Position numbers and translations under genes: made by a program. 64,000 bases of DNA from Guptibacillus hwajinpoensis (GTDB lineage Bacteria; Bacillota; Bacilli; Bacillales; Guptibacillaceae), in NCBI RefSeq assembly GCF_029277305.1, contig NZ_CP119526.1. One strand, given 5' to 3'. Positions 15,968-24,322 of the stretch are shown here, piece after piece. A model generated the notes under the pieces. That model did no database searches. It worked only from the letters and a program-made list of their open reading frames with translations, and was not told where the DNA came from. How positions within the stretch are numbered: position 1 is the stretch's first letter; each line of letters starts with the position of its first letter.

Positions 15968-16825
15968 TTATTTACTTTTTAATACGATTTCAACTAATTC
16001 TGGTCGATTGTTCACTCTAAGAGGAACTGGATTGTTACCCAACCCTCTACTTACAACCATTAAGGAGCTTTCTTTATGATACAAACCACCATCATATTCT
16101 GGAAACAGTTCTTCCGTTGATACAACCCCTCCAATAAATGGTAGATGTATCATCCCTCCGTGAGTATCCCCAGAAAAGACTAAATCAGCTCCCCAATCAA
16201 CGTATTCATCAAAATAAAAAGGTCTATGCGAAAGTAAAATATCCACTTTGTCGTCACTCGTTTTCCCTAAGCGATGTTCGATACGCATTTCTCCTGACAA
16301 ATGTTCTTTCAACCCATACAAGTTAATTTTTGAATCTTGTTCTGTGATTGTTGCTTTTTCATCATTTAAAACGGTAATCCCCAGTTCCCTTAATCTTTCT
16401 TCATATTCTTCTTTAGTACCTTTGTTTTGATACTTATTTCTATCTTCGTAATACATACCTTCTTCGTGTTCACCAGTAACATAATATATCGGATAATCAT
16501 TGCTTAGATTTTCAAGTAACTCTACCAGAACTTCTCCGTTATTCGGTATTTCTTGGGAATTATTTAACATATCACCAGTTATAACAATAATATCTGGCTC
16601 CAGTCCATTAATTTTATCAACCAGTCTCTTGTTTCCTTCTCCAAATTCTTTGTTGTGCAAATCTGCTAATTGCACGATTTTAAAACCATCAAATTCCTCT
16701 GGCAAATCTTCCAAAGAAACAAATTCCTTTGATATCGAAATCCAATTAAGCTGCGAAAAGTAATAAGATACAAGTAATATTAAGATCGCTAAAGTGATAA
16801 GCGATTTTTTTCGCCGTACAACCAT
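15968..16825 (-). CDS. Membrane-anchored metallophosphoesterase (YkuE/YaeI-like)
   Basis: About 285 residues with one N-terminal transmembrane helix (SLITLAILILLVSYYF). The calcineurin-like catalytic domain shows LADLHN, ITGDMLNN, VTGEHEEG (GEHE in place of the usual GNHE), LLSHRP and FSGDTHGG, which supply the two-metal site. The domain probably faces outside and hydrolyses a phosphoester, possibly a lipid. The ATG at 16825 follows GGGGAGGAAAAA. Single-gene unit. Confidence 0.88.
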   Translation of the reverse strand: MVVRRKKSLITLAILILLVSYYFSQLNWISISKEFVSLEDLPEEFDGFKIVQLADLHNKEFGEGNKRLVDKINGLEPDIIVITGDMLNNSQEIPNNGEVLVELLENLSNDYPIYYVTGEHEEGMYYEDRNKYQNKGTKEEYEERLRELGITVLNDEKATITEQDSKINLYGLKEHLSGEMRIEHRLGKTSDDKVDILLSHRPFYFDEYVDWGADLVFSGDTHGGMIHLPFIGGVVSTEELFPEYDGGLYHKESSLMVVSRGLGNNPVPLRVNNRPELVEIVLKSK

Positions 16826-16929
16826 TTTTTCCTCCCCGTAACGCCAATGAATTGCTTCCACTATTCTGCTCCATTAGTTAGATATCTAAATGCCACGATA
16901 TTCTTGTATTTATGTAATAAAGGACTAAT

Positions 16930-16983
16930 GCTCTATTAAACAATTGCTCCGAGTTTGTTGAAGACTCTATCTCGAACTATATA
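16930..16983 (+). repeat. Array element P (long form)
   Basis: CTCTATTAAACAATTGCTCC followed by GAGTTTGTTGAAGACTC and a distal arm. It lies about 100 nt past the stop of the 165-aa gene. Confidence 0.8.
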
Positions 16984-17082
16984 AGGCATACTCGTTGTAC
17001 TTTTAATGAACTCACTTCTCTTCATTTTAAAAAAGGGTTAAACCAGTGTTCTAACATTCGATCTCAGTTCTCCAATAGGCTT

Positions 17083-17580
17083 TTAGAATTTATATTTCTT
17101 TAGAAGTTCTTGTTTAGTTGTAACAAAACTATCAATATCGTTTTTAAAACCCTTTAACATCTCGTAATTCCCTTCACTTCCATGCTCTTTGTTTATCCCG
17201 GCTTTAATGTTTTTTAAAAGAGCCTCTAAAGTACTTTGGAAATTAATAAAGTCTGCGTAATATTTTTGGGGGACATGATTGTGATCCACCCTGCTAATGT
17301 TCTTTCTGACTTTCTCCATTCTTTCTAACGATTCAAGTGTCATATGGTTTTCGTCGTAGTCAAATTCCACAATCATCTTACCTAACGAATAAAAGCGTTC
17401 TCCTTCGCTTTCAATCAATGTTAATACCTTAACAAAATTTCTATTGTCTTCTTTGTACTTTTTCTTTTTGTCATAAACTATTTGTCTCCACATAACTAGT
17501 ATTGCTATCAAACCTGTTATAATTGCACCAATTAAAGCTCCTAAAAAGCTAGGATCAGCTATAATAGTTTTTTCTATCAT
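17083..17580 (-). CDS. Single-pass membrane protein with cytoplasmic helical domain
   Basis: 165 residues with one hydrophobic helix near the start (LGALIGAIITGLIAILVMW) followed by a charged, mainly helical domain of about 130 residues (KKKYKEDNRNFVKV onward). I chose the ATG at 17580, preceded by AAGGAGGAAGGG; an in-frame start at 17706 would add 42 implausible residues. No family recognised. Single-gene unit. Confidence 0.65.
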   Translation of the reverse strand: MIEKTIIADPSFLGALIGAIITGLIAILVMWRQIVYDKKKKYKEDNRNFVKVLTLIESEGERFYSLGKMIVEFDYDENHMTLESLERMEKVRKNISRVDHNHVPQKYYADFINFQSTLEALLKNIKAGINKEHGSEGNYEMLKGFKNDIDSFVTTKQELLKKYKF

Positions 17581-17723
17581 TGAAAACCCTTCCTCCTTGT
17601 CAAACTTCACACTTTTCACATTCCCCACTGGTGATGAGCAATATTGCCGCCCTATAATCTGGCAAAATGGTATTCTTCGACTTACCGTTACAATATACGA
17701 TACCAAAAGAGGACTTTTCGCTA

Positions 17724-17757
17724 TCGACCCGAGATAGTTGAAGACTTGATTTTAAGG
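17724..17757 (+). repeat. Array element Q
   Basis: Diverged left edge (CGACCCGAGATAGTTGAAGA) but a good distal arm, CTTGATTTTAAGGTATAT. It is about 12 nt from the stop of the next GNAT gene. Confidence 0.7.
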
Positions 17758-17769
17758 TATATATAATCC

Positions 17770-18225
17770 TTAGCTAAAGTCTAATCTTTTAGACATCATT
17801 ATCATCTTGGGGCTAACATAAAAGTTACTTCTCTTGTAAAAAGCTTCTGCCTGTCCTGCTCTCGCAGTTAGAAGATATATACGACTTATGTTCTTTTCCT
17901 CGTATATATTCTCCAATTCTTTCAATAATTTAGAACCTATTCCCTTACTTTGAAGATCAGTTTTCACACACATTTCGTTAAGATAAAAATGATTGCTGCT
18001 TAACCACTTTTCAGTATATCCTAACAAAAATCCAATTAACTCTTCTTTATCATCGTATATTCCAATGCCTATGAAATTAGGAATATTAAATATATCCTCT
18101 AAGCGTTCTCTCGCATCTTCTAATTCCCATCCATCATACCAAGGTTCTCCATTAAAAACGTCAATATATAGCTTTGTGGATTCTTCTATATTAGTTGAGT
18201 TTAACCTCTTTAACTCAGTATTCAT
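17770..18225 (-). CDS. GNAT family N-acetyltransferase
   Basis: 151 residues. LNEMCVKTDLQSKGIGSKLL is the acetyl-CoA motif, and RAGQAEAFYKRSNFYVSPKM follows. FNGEPWYDGWELEDARERL near the start resembles GNAT proteins annotated with aminoglycoside acetyltransferases, but substrate is not decidable. I chose the ATG at 18225 (AAGGAGAGAAA upstream) over an earlier ATG at 18243. Single-gene unit. Confidence 0.85.
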   Translation of the reverse strand: MNTELKRLNSTNIEESTKLYIDVFNGEPWYDGWELEDARERLEDIFNIPNFIGIGIYDDKEELIGFLLGYTEKWLSSNHFYLNEMCVKTDLQSKGIGSKLLKELENIYEEKNISRIYLLTARAGQAEAFYKRSNFYVSPKMIMMSKRLDFS

Positions 18226-18251
18226 TTTCTCTCCTTCTTTCAATAAACAAG

Positions 18252-18302
18252 GGAGCTTAGGAAGTTCTATCGCTCCGATTTAGTTGAAGACACGTAATCA
18301 AG
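18252..18302 (+). repeat. Array element R
   Basis: GGAGC (18252-18256) is complementary to GCTCC of the core TCGCTCCGATTTAGTTGAAG, with the distal arm TAATCAAGATAA. It is about 10 nt from the stop of the UPF0489 gene. It is the last direct copy before the right boundary. Confidence 0.75.
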
Positions 18303-18312
18303 ATAACTTACA

Positions 18313-19086
18313 TTAATTTTTTAAAACGGACCAATCTCTTGCCTCTGTAAGATCTAGATGAAATTCTTCTAAAAAAAGATTCAATACATATTCAGCATTA
18401 TCTTGTCCGCCAATGTACCAATCTTCTGGCGAGATAGCTATTGTTATTGCATCCCAAGAGTAAAGGTTTTTTAAACAACGTAAGTCTGTCTGAATTTCTT
18501 CTCTATTTTTAAGTTTATAAATAGTATGCCCTGACTCATTTTGGCTTCCAAAAGCAAAATAATCTAAGTCTAAATCAAGTATTAATGAATTGTCCTTAGT
18601 AAATATATTTAGAAGGTTTCTTTTCTTTGCAAACTCTAACATTTCAATAGATTCCCACTGCATCCCCCAATGTTGCTCTATTCTTTCTTCTAGTAAGCAA
18701 TCTTTTAATTCTTGCAAGTGCAGTTCCTGATTGAACAAATCCTCATTTTCTTCAGGTGACACATATAAAATCCTTTGAATCGTCTCTCTAGCAACCCCCG
18801 CCCAAATAAAATTATCAATTCCTACAATTCTATCATTACCTAATGTACTAGCTGTTAGGTCGGAAAGTTCCTTTAAACCTGTAGCCTTTAATAGGCCAGG
18901 TACCTGTGCTCCATCTATTGCAGCATCTAGATGTTGATCAATATGAAATAATGTTGCATTTTTATTTACCCACCCTTTATCAAGTGCTAAGTCCCATGCA
19001 ATAAATGCCCAATTATGATGCTTCATAAGGAATATTCTTTCTTTAGGGAACACTTTTTTCCACCCATCATTATTTTTCCAATCCAT
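18313..19086 (-). CDS. UPF0489 family protein (arginase-fold, peptide-arginase-like)
   Basis: 257 residues. LFHIDQHLDA (about 46-55) and ILDLDLDYF (about 188-196) are the aspartate/histidine-rich metal motifs of the UPF0489 family. That family is related to arginase and includes characterised peptide arginases that make ornithine in RiPP precursors. No precursor peptide or RiPP enzyme is nearby, so the substrate here is unknown. I chose the ATG at 19086 (GAGGAG 11 nt upstream). Confidence 0.75.
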   Translation of the reverse strand: MDWKNNDGWKKVFPKERIFLMKHHNWAFIAWDLALDKGWVNKNATLFHIDQHLDAAIDGAQVPGLLKATGLKELSDLTASTLGNDRIVGIDNFIWAGVARETIQRILYVSPEENEDLFNQELHLQELKDCLLEERIEQHWGMQWESIEMLEFAKKRNLLNIFTKDNSLILDLDLDYFAFGSQNESGHTIYKLKNREEIQTDLRCLKNLYSWDAITIAISPEDWYIGGQDNAEYVLNLFLEEFHLDLTEARDWSVLKN

Positions 19087-19411
19087 ATAATTAAGCACTC
19101 CTCACTAGGACTATTAAAGACATCTTCATCGTAATAGAAAAATCCAAAACATTTAATTACTATTATTCCTTCTAAAGTGCTCTCTGTTTGAATAAGCAAC
19201 CATGTATATAAATATATTAGCAATAGTATCCAATAAAAAAGCTTGTCTTTTGCTCGATATACTAAAGGTTAAATACTAAAACATGATTGGCTTTGATCTT
19301 CTTTTATTCCAGTATTTCCTCGTTAATAAATGGTAAATTCACTATAAGGAAACTAAATAAATTTCTTTATTCGACGTTAATTCAGTTATTAGAATTTGTT
19401 AAAGGAAAACT
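19087..19411. other. Intergenic region, no array element seen
   Basis: 325 nt between the UPF0489 and NACHT genes. I found neither the element core nor a clear hairpin, which makes the NACHT gene the one array member without a direct 3' element. A weak open frame runs through 19223-19023 but has no binding site. Confidence 0.5.
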
Positions 19412-21691
19412 CTACTTATAAATGTTTTTTACCAGAGTATATGGAAATCCAATTGTATTTTCTAAGTTTTCACATTTAAGAAATTGTGTTGATTTATTTC
19501 CTTCAATTTCTGTCATATCAGCTGAATCAAAGTCGGAATTTTCAATCTTTGTTTCGTAAAACTTGGAAAGCGCTAAGTTCGAACTTACAAAAGTACTTCC
19601 CTTAATTTTGGCTTTAGAGAAGTCAGACATTTCCAAGTCACATCCTTCAAATTTCACATCTATTAAATTAGCATTTTTAAATATATTATCTGTGAGTTGA
19701 CAATTAATAAAACTTACTTTTTTAAGTGTAGCACTATGGAAATGAACTCCAAGTAATGATTGGTTATTAAATGTAAGATTTTCGAAATTACAATAACTTA
19801 AATCAGTACCTCCAATCATTGATACGGAAGTCAATAAGCTTGAAACATCATAGCCTGTTTTTGAAAGTAATGATATTAAGTTTTTAATGGTTGTATCATT
19901 AAATTTATCTAGTTTGGATTTATTGAATTTTATTATTTTACCTTTATCTATTTTATTATTTTTAATCAAATCCCTAATGAAAAATCCTACTTCCATAGAA
20001 ATTAAGCTATTTCCTAAAAGTTTATCTAAAGTTGCAACTTTTATTTCTTTTAGATTTTCAACTATATAAACAGCCGCAAAGTATTCCATAAAGGACTTAT
20101 GAATGAACTTAAAATTACCTTCTTCGTCATTATTCAAAAATGAGCAAGTTTTAATATCATGGGAAAAATGGTCTATATCATCTACAGAATTTATATCGAA
20201 ATATTCTTTAATTTCAGCCGGTAAGTCTTTGTAGTTAATGCTTAAAACGTTGTTATTATACATTTTCCAAGCTAACTCTTGAGAAAAAAGCATCTTTTGT
20301 TCCGACTTAATTAAAGTTTTACCTTTTTGATCTTCTCTTTTTATCCAGAAGTTAGTGTATTTTTCGTATAAGCTCGCTGCGTTAATTTTAGTTTTTTGTT
20401 TTTCTAAGAGGAGTTTTGGAACCGTTTCAACAATTACATTCAAAAGTACTGGACGTTTTATTAAATCTGATAAGTCATGTATTTCTTCTATAGTATTAAT
20501 AAAATCGTTTACTTCAAATCCTTGTGAGGTTATCTTTTTTGAATAGCTAAGAATATAATTTTCAATTTGCTCTTTAGTTAAATCTCCTATTCTAATTTCG
20601 GTAAATTCAACTGTTTTTAAATTTGGCTCAAAGTAAAGGGGGGAATCTTTGAAAATTTCTTTAAATTCATCTTTATGATTAAAGAAATTTGGACGACAAG
20701 TTACTATAACTTTTGAACTTTCAGAAGCAAACTTGCATATTTCAGTAAAAACTTTATACTTTGTTGCATAATCAACTCTTCTAGCAATTTCATCAAATCC
20801 ATCAAAAATTAATACAATGTATCCATACTCTAGCATTTGCAAAAACGTATTCAAATTCCCATTTGGTATTTGGCATTTGTTTACAAGGAAGTTAGTAATT
20901 AATTGTTCCATATCAACTGCTTTAGTGTAATCTCTTAATTGAATAAGTATTGGTAGCGGCGCATCTTCCCCGTTTAAAATTTTTTTTGCTGAGTCTGAAC
21001 AGTATTTATAGCAAAAAGAGGTTTTTCCAGTTCCATAATCACCTAATATAACAATTGCTTCATTATCCATATCATTAATAAAAAGTTCTACTTCTTCTGA
21101 AAGAGGGTAACCATCCACTGATTCAACTTCTATATAATGATCTTTTAGATGACTTCTTTCGAACTCACTTACAAGCTGATTTAGATATGGTTCGAAGTTC
21201 AATAGATTTTTAATTAGTTCAAATTCAGTGTACAACTCAATATTTAACCCTTTTGCAACTTCTTTTGCTTCTGGGGCAAACTTTGCATTTGTAATAAGGA
21301 AAGCTTTCTCAGCTCTTTTTATTCCAGTGTTATTGTTATTGTAAATATCCCATGAACCATAAAGCTTTCGTACATCTTGTCCATTCACTGTGTCGTTTTC
21401 ATCAAATTTCCATTTACATTCAACTAGAATACCAGTGTTTAGAACACCATACTTTAACTGAGCAAACAAATCATTTTGAGTGCTATTGACTTTAATATTA
21501 TATGTGACATTGTATCCTTGAATTTCAAATAAGCGTCCTATCTGGCGTTCAAAACTTGATCCAGCACAGTTTTTACAATAAGGACTTTTATCAGGATTGA
21601 CTGTTTTATTCTTACATTTTCCCTCTTTAGGACCATAACCTTTACAGGAAGTAATTTTTCGCTTTTTACCACTGTTTTTTAAAATAGTCAT
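19412..21691 (-). CDS. NACHT NTPase with Mrr-like nuclease N-terminus and pentapeptide repeats (putative anti-phage protein)
   Basis: 759 residues. Residues 16-42 hold a four-cysteine zinc-ribbon candidate (C16, C26, C39, C42). Residues 46-110 look like an Mrr-type PD-(D/E)xK nuclease: E48 in FERQIGRLFE, D74, and E91-C-K93. NACHT follows, with Walker A GDYGTGKTS at 217-225 and Walker B LIFDGFDE at 294-301. The end (about 635-740) is pentapeptide-like (DLSYCNFENLTF, DVKFEGCDLEMSDF). Bacterial NACHT (NLR-related) proteins of this layout defend against phage; here nuclease activation on sensing is inferred. AT-rich, single gene, near the right end of the array. Confidence 0.85.
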   Translation of the reverse strand: MTILKNSGKKRKITSCKGYGPKEGKCKNKTVNPDKSPYCKNCAGSSFERQIGRLFEIQGYNVTYNIKVNSTQNDLFAQLKYGVLNTGILVECKWKFDENDTVNGQDVRKLYGSWDIYNNNNTGIKRAEKAFLITNAKFAPEAKEVAKGLNIELYTEFELIKNLLNFEPYLNQLVSEFERSHLKDHYIEVESVDGYPLSEEVELFINDMDNEAIVILGDYGTGKTSFCYKYCSDSAKKILNGEDAPLPILIQLRDYTKAVDMEQLITNFLVNKCQIPNGNLNTFLQMLEYGYIVLIFDGFDEIARRVDYATKYKVFTEICKFASESSKVIVTCRPNFFNHKDEFKEIFKDSPLYFEPNLKTVEFTEIRIGDLTKEQIENYILSYSKKITSQGFEVNDFINTIEEIHDLSDLIKRPVLLNVIVETVPKLLLEKQKTKINAASLYEKYTNFWIKREDQKGKTLIKSEQKMLFSQELAWKMYNNNVLSINYKDLPAEIKEYFDINSVDDIDHFSHDIKTCSFLNNDEEGNFKFIHKSFMEYFAAVYIVENLKEIKVATLDKLLGNSLISMEVGFFIRDLIKNNKIDKGKIIKFNKSKLDKFNDTTIKNLISLLSKTGYDVSSLLTSVSMIGGTDLSYCNFENLTFNNQSLLGVHFHSATLKKVSFINCQLTDNIFKNANLIDVKFEGCDLEMSDFSKAKIKGSTFVSSNLALSKFYETKIENSDFDSADMTEIEGNKSTQFLKCENLENTIGFPYTLVKNIYK

Positions 21692-22164
21692 TTTTTCTCC
21701 TCTAAAAATTTATTTATATTAATAATACCAAATTTCTGGTAATTTAGAGGTTTTCAAAAAAATTAGTAAAACATTTATCCTTAAATGTAAACTTATAGAT
21801 CAAAATAAAAAGAACGAGGTTGACAATGTAAGTTTGGAGATGTCTGTACAAATGATACTAGAAACAATAAGATGTATGGACTAGCACCATAAACCAAGGA
21901 TGAAGAAGTTTAGAAAAACGGTAAGTTTAAACTTGGAAATTTCCTCATTAAATCTGACACATAAAGATTAGAAATACTTTTTACTTGGGGGAGATGAACT
22001 AGTCGGACTTTGATAAAAGATACGATTTTGCTAAACCCATAACTTTTTGCTGATTTTGTCGGAGCTCCCTAGTCATACAATATCTCGACTTCAAGTCTTC
22101 CACAATCCTGCCCTATAACGGAATAAGCCATTTCTCCAAATTACCAACAATCATTCCTAATATC
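21692..22164. other. Intergenic region at the right boundary of the array
   Basis: 473 AT-rich nt upstream of the NACHT gene. It contains the inverted array element at 22081-22110, and just before it GTCGGAGCTCCC, which resembles a core fragment. I see no open frame with a binding site. The NACHT promoter should lie near 21700-21760. Confidence 0.5.
22081..22110 (-). repeat. Inverted array element S
   Basis: The minus strand reads GATTGTGGAAGACTTGAAGT then CGAGATA, matching the core and distal arm of direct copies L and H, but the CTCCGA part is replaced by GGGCAG. It is the only inverted copy found and lies 55 nt past the stop of the NUDIX gene. Confidence 0.65.
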
Positions 22165-22791
22165 TCATAAAGAAAGCTGCTGTTTAATTTCCTTAAAAAC
22201 CGTTCTAAAATAAGAATCTTCGTGTGGAACAAAGTGATTTTTATGTACTGTTTCATTCATTTCTACTTTTTCTCCATTGTTAGTTATTTTGAATCCTTGA
22301 ACGTTAACAGCCTCTCTCTTTCCTATCCAAAGATCATACACGTCATTAAGGTCAGCTCGGACAAGTCCAGCCACTTCTTCTTTTTGAAGATTGAATGCAT
22401 CAAACGGTTTATCATTTTTATACAAAAAGACATTGGCTATTTCATTGTCAATCATGCTCTCTCTCTTGATACTTGCTTGGATTATGCTTAGTGGTATTAA
22501 CTCTTTATACTCTATCTTGATCCCTAATTCTTCTTCAATTTCTCTTACACCATCTTCCACTGACTCATCCGCTGAAAGATGACCTGCAGCTGTAATATCC
22601 AAAAGTCCCGGGTAATCTTTCTTCACATCACTACGAAGTTGGAAGTAAAGATAATCGATTCCGTTCTCACGCCTAACAAACCAGCACTGAAAAACCTCAT
22701 GCCAATAACCTACTGAATGGACTTCCTTTCGCGTTGTGACACCAATTGATTTCCTGTTGTGGTCATAGATTCTTATCTGTTCATCTTCCAT
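22165..22791 (-). CDS. NUDIX hydrolase
   Basis: 208 residues. The Nudix box reads GHLSADESVEDGVREIEEEL, with REIEEELG intact, although there are six residues rather than seven between the first E and the R of the classical pattern. The start (RIYDHNRKSIGVTTRKEVHS) and GYWHEVFQCWFV resemble Idi/YfcD-like Nudix proteins, which act on nucleoside or isoprenoid diphosphates. An ATG after GGAGG is the start. It lies at the edge of the accessory region and may belong to either side. Confidence 0.85.
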   Translation of the reverse strand: MEDEQIRIYDHNRKSIGVTTRKEVHSVGYWHEVFQCWFVRRENGIDYLYFQLRSDVKKDYPGLLDITAAGHLSADESVEDGVREIEEELGIKIEYKELIPLSIIQASIKRESMIDNEIANVFLYKNDKPFDAFNLQKEEVAGLVRADLNDVYDLWIGKREAVNVQGFKITNNGEKVEMNETVHKNHFVPHEDSYFRTVFKEIKQQLSL

Positions 22792-22963
22792 CCTTCATAT
22801 CCTCCTCTTAATCTTTAGCAGCTTACTACTCTGATTTACCATATACTAACACGTTATCATAATTATAGAAGATTCTAGATATAGCGTCACCTTCAATAAA
22901 GAATGATTTCTTATGAAACCAAATCACTTTATTAACGTACTTTTATAAAAGGAGTGATAACAT

Positions 22964-23470
22964 TTGAGCGAACGTATTTATTTTTCAGATAAGTTTTTTT
23001 CTTCAGGAAGAACAGAGATTGTTAACGAGGATCAAGAGAAAATAGGTTCTCTTAACCTTAAAAGCGTTTTTTCTCCCAAAGTGGAAGTTGAGAACAAGCA
23101 GGGGGAAGTTGTTGTTGGAGGGAGCTTCACTTTCTTATCCAACAAGTGGGTCGTCTTAAATGGAGATGGTGATCAATTAGGTGTGGTAAAAACATCTTTT
23201 TCCTTCTTTTCAAAACAGTACAAATACTTCACAAAAGGAAAAGTCATAGAAATTGAATCTCCTGCTTTTTCCAAAGAGTATCGTATGGTCGATGAAAATG
23301 GGATTGAGGTAGCAACTTTCCGAAAAGTAAATGCCTTCTTTCAAACTACTGCATTTGAGCTTCACAACTCATCAGATGATGTTCAAACTGAAGAACTAAT
23401 TGCAGTCATTATGGGCGTAAATGCATTCGAGAAGACTGCCGCAGCAGCTGGTGGGGGCGGAGCTGTATAA
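22964..23470 (+). CDS. Tubby C-terminal-like / LURP1-related protein
   Basis: 168 residues, starting with TTG after AAAGGAGTGATAACAT. The product is a repeat of beta-strands of the tubby-like fold (GSLNLKSVFSPKVEVENKQG, VVVGGSFTFLSNKWVVL, YKYFTKGKVIEIESPAF), which in other systems binds lipids. It ends in a flexible AAAAGGGGAV tail. It is the first plus-strand gene in the window. Role in the cell unknown. Confidence 0.7.
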   Translation: MSERIYFSDKFFSSGRTEIVNEDQEKIGSLNLKSVFSPKVEVENKQGEVVVGGSFTFLSNKWVVLNGDGDQLGVVKTSFSFFSKQYKYFTKGKVIEIESPAFSKEYRMVDENGIEVATFRKVNAFFQTTAFELHNSSDDVQTEELIAVIMGVNAFEKTAAAAGGGGAV

Positions 23471-23563
23471 TACAGCAGATTAAAATAAGCTTTCCCGCTC
23501 ATAGCTTTTAATAAATAAGAAAGCAGAACAGAAAAGCTTGTTATGTTGTATTCAGTAGTCTTG

Positions 23564-24322
23564 CTAGAGCATTTTATTATTTTTAGGGCTGTTGCTTTCA
23601 TGATAGATCGCGTAATGTATAGTCAAAAATGGGAGAGAAAAAATCCTCATATCATGAACCGCCTTCAAACCCCCAGATGCTAGTTCTTCAACTAAGAATT
23701 CTTCCTCAATCGGAAGTTTATATCGATTTCTTTTCGTAGATAAATAGGTTCCAGAATCTGCTTCTACGTCTTTTTTCTTACTACTGGATAACCCAAGGCT
23801 ACTTCCATATTGATTGAGTTCAAGAATACCTGTCATTATTGATCCAGGCAAAGGCAGTCCTATGTTCATATAGGTTCGCCCTTTTGTTTGATGCGAAGAG
23901 TACAAAGCAACGAAACAAACTTCACCGTTTACTTTTCGAATCCACGCTCTCGTGTCTCGTCTGCCATCAACTTCGTCTTTAACTGAAAGGATATCGCCTG
24001 TCATTTCAACTTCTTTATTTGAAAGAGGTAAATTGATTTGAAGTATTTTACGACTAATAAGCCGATATACTGCCGCAAAAGGCTTAAACCAGCTATGCCA
24101 GTTGACGCTTGCAAGCAAATGATATTCATTCGTATATTCATAAAAGTGTCTAATGGTTGGTGAGAGAGTATTTAAATTAAGATCTTTTTCATACATCGCC
24201 ATATCATCAACTAACCCACTATATGTCGCGTTCTGTTCCAATCGTTTCTTAAGAACGTTTTCACCAACAACTCGCTTGCCTCTTATCTGACTAATAGGAA
24301 ATGCTTTCTTTGTCTGACGCAT
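23564..24322 (-). CDS. Conserved hypothetical protein of a DUF4166/DoxX-like gene set
   Basis: 252 residues, mostly soluble, with no recognised catalytic motif. Features are SVNWHSWFKPFAAVYRLISR and IGLPLPGSIMTGILELNQYG. I chose the ATG at 24322 (AAGGAG upstream); its start overlaps the end of the DUF4166 gene by about 30 nt, so the two are co-translated. Together with the next two genes it resembles the yndGHJ-type groups of Bacilli, but I cannot assign individual names. Confidence 0.65.
   Translation of the reverse strand: MRQTKKAFPISQIRGKRVVGENVLKKRLEQNATYSGLVDDMAMYEKDLNLNTLSPTIRHFYEYTNEYHLLASVNWHSWFKPFAAVYRLISRKILQINLPLSNKEVEMTGDILSVKDEVDGRRDTRAWIRKVNGEVCFVALYSSHQTKGRTYMNIGLPLPGSIMTGILELNQYGSSLGLSSSKKKDVEADSGTYLSTKRNRYKLPIEEEFLVEELASGGLKAVHDMRIFSLPFLTIHYAIYHESNSPKNNKML

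Noticed and set aside
451..18302. Array elements as classical integron attC sites
   Set aside because: The GTTRRRY/RYYYAAC boxes are not present: the nearest word on the gene strand, GTTTAAT, breaks the purine rule. No IntI gene is visible, so I describe a cassette-like array only.
451..18302. Array elements as ordinary rho-independent terminators
   Set aside because: Most copies lack a good T tract, the conserved core lies outside the stem, and several copies are followed by a separate strong terminator.
451..18302. CRISPR array
   Set aside because: Spacing is irregular (hundreds to thousands of nt) and full genes lie between copies.
19023..19223. 66-codon minus-strand frame upstream of the UPF0489 gene
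   Set aside because: It overlaps the UPF0489 start, has no binding site and resembles no protein.
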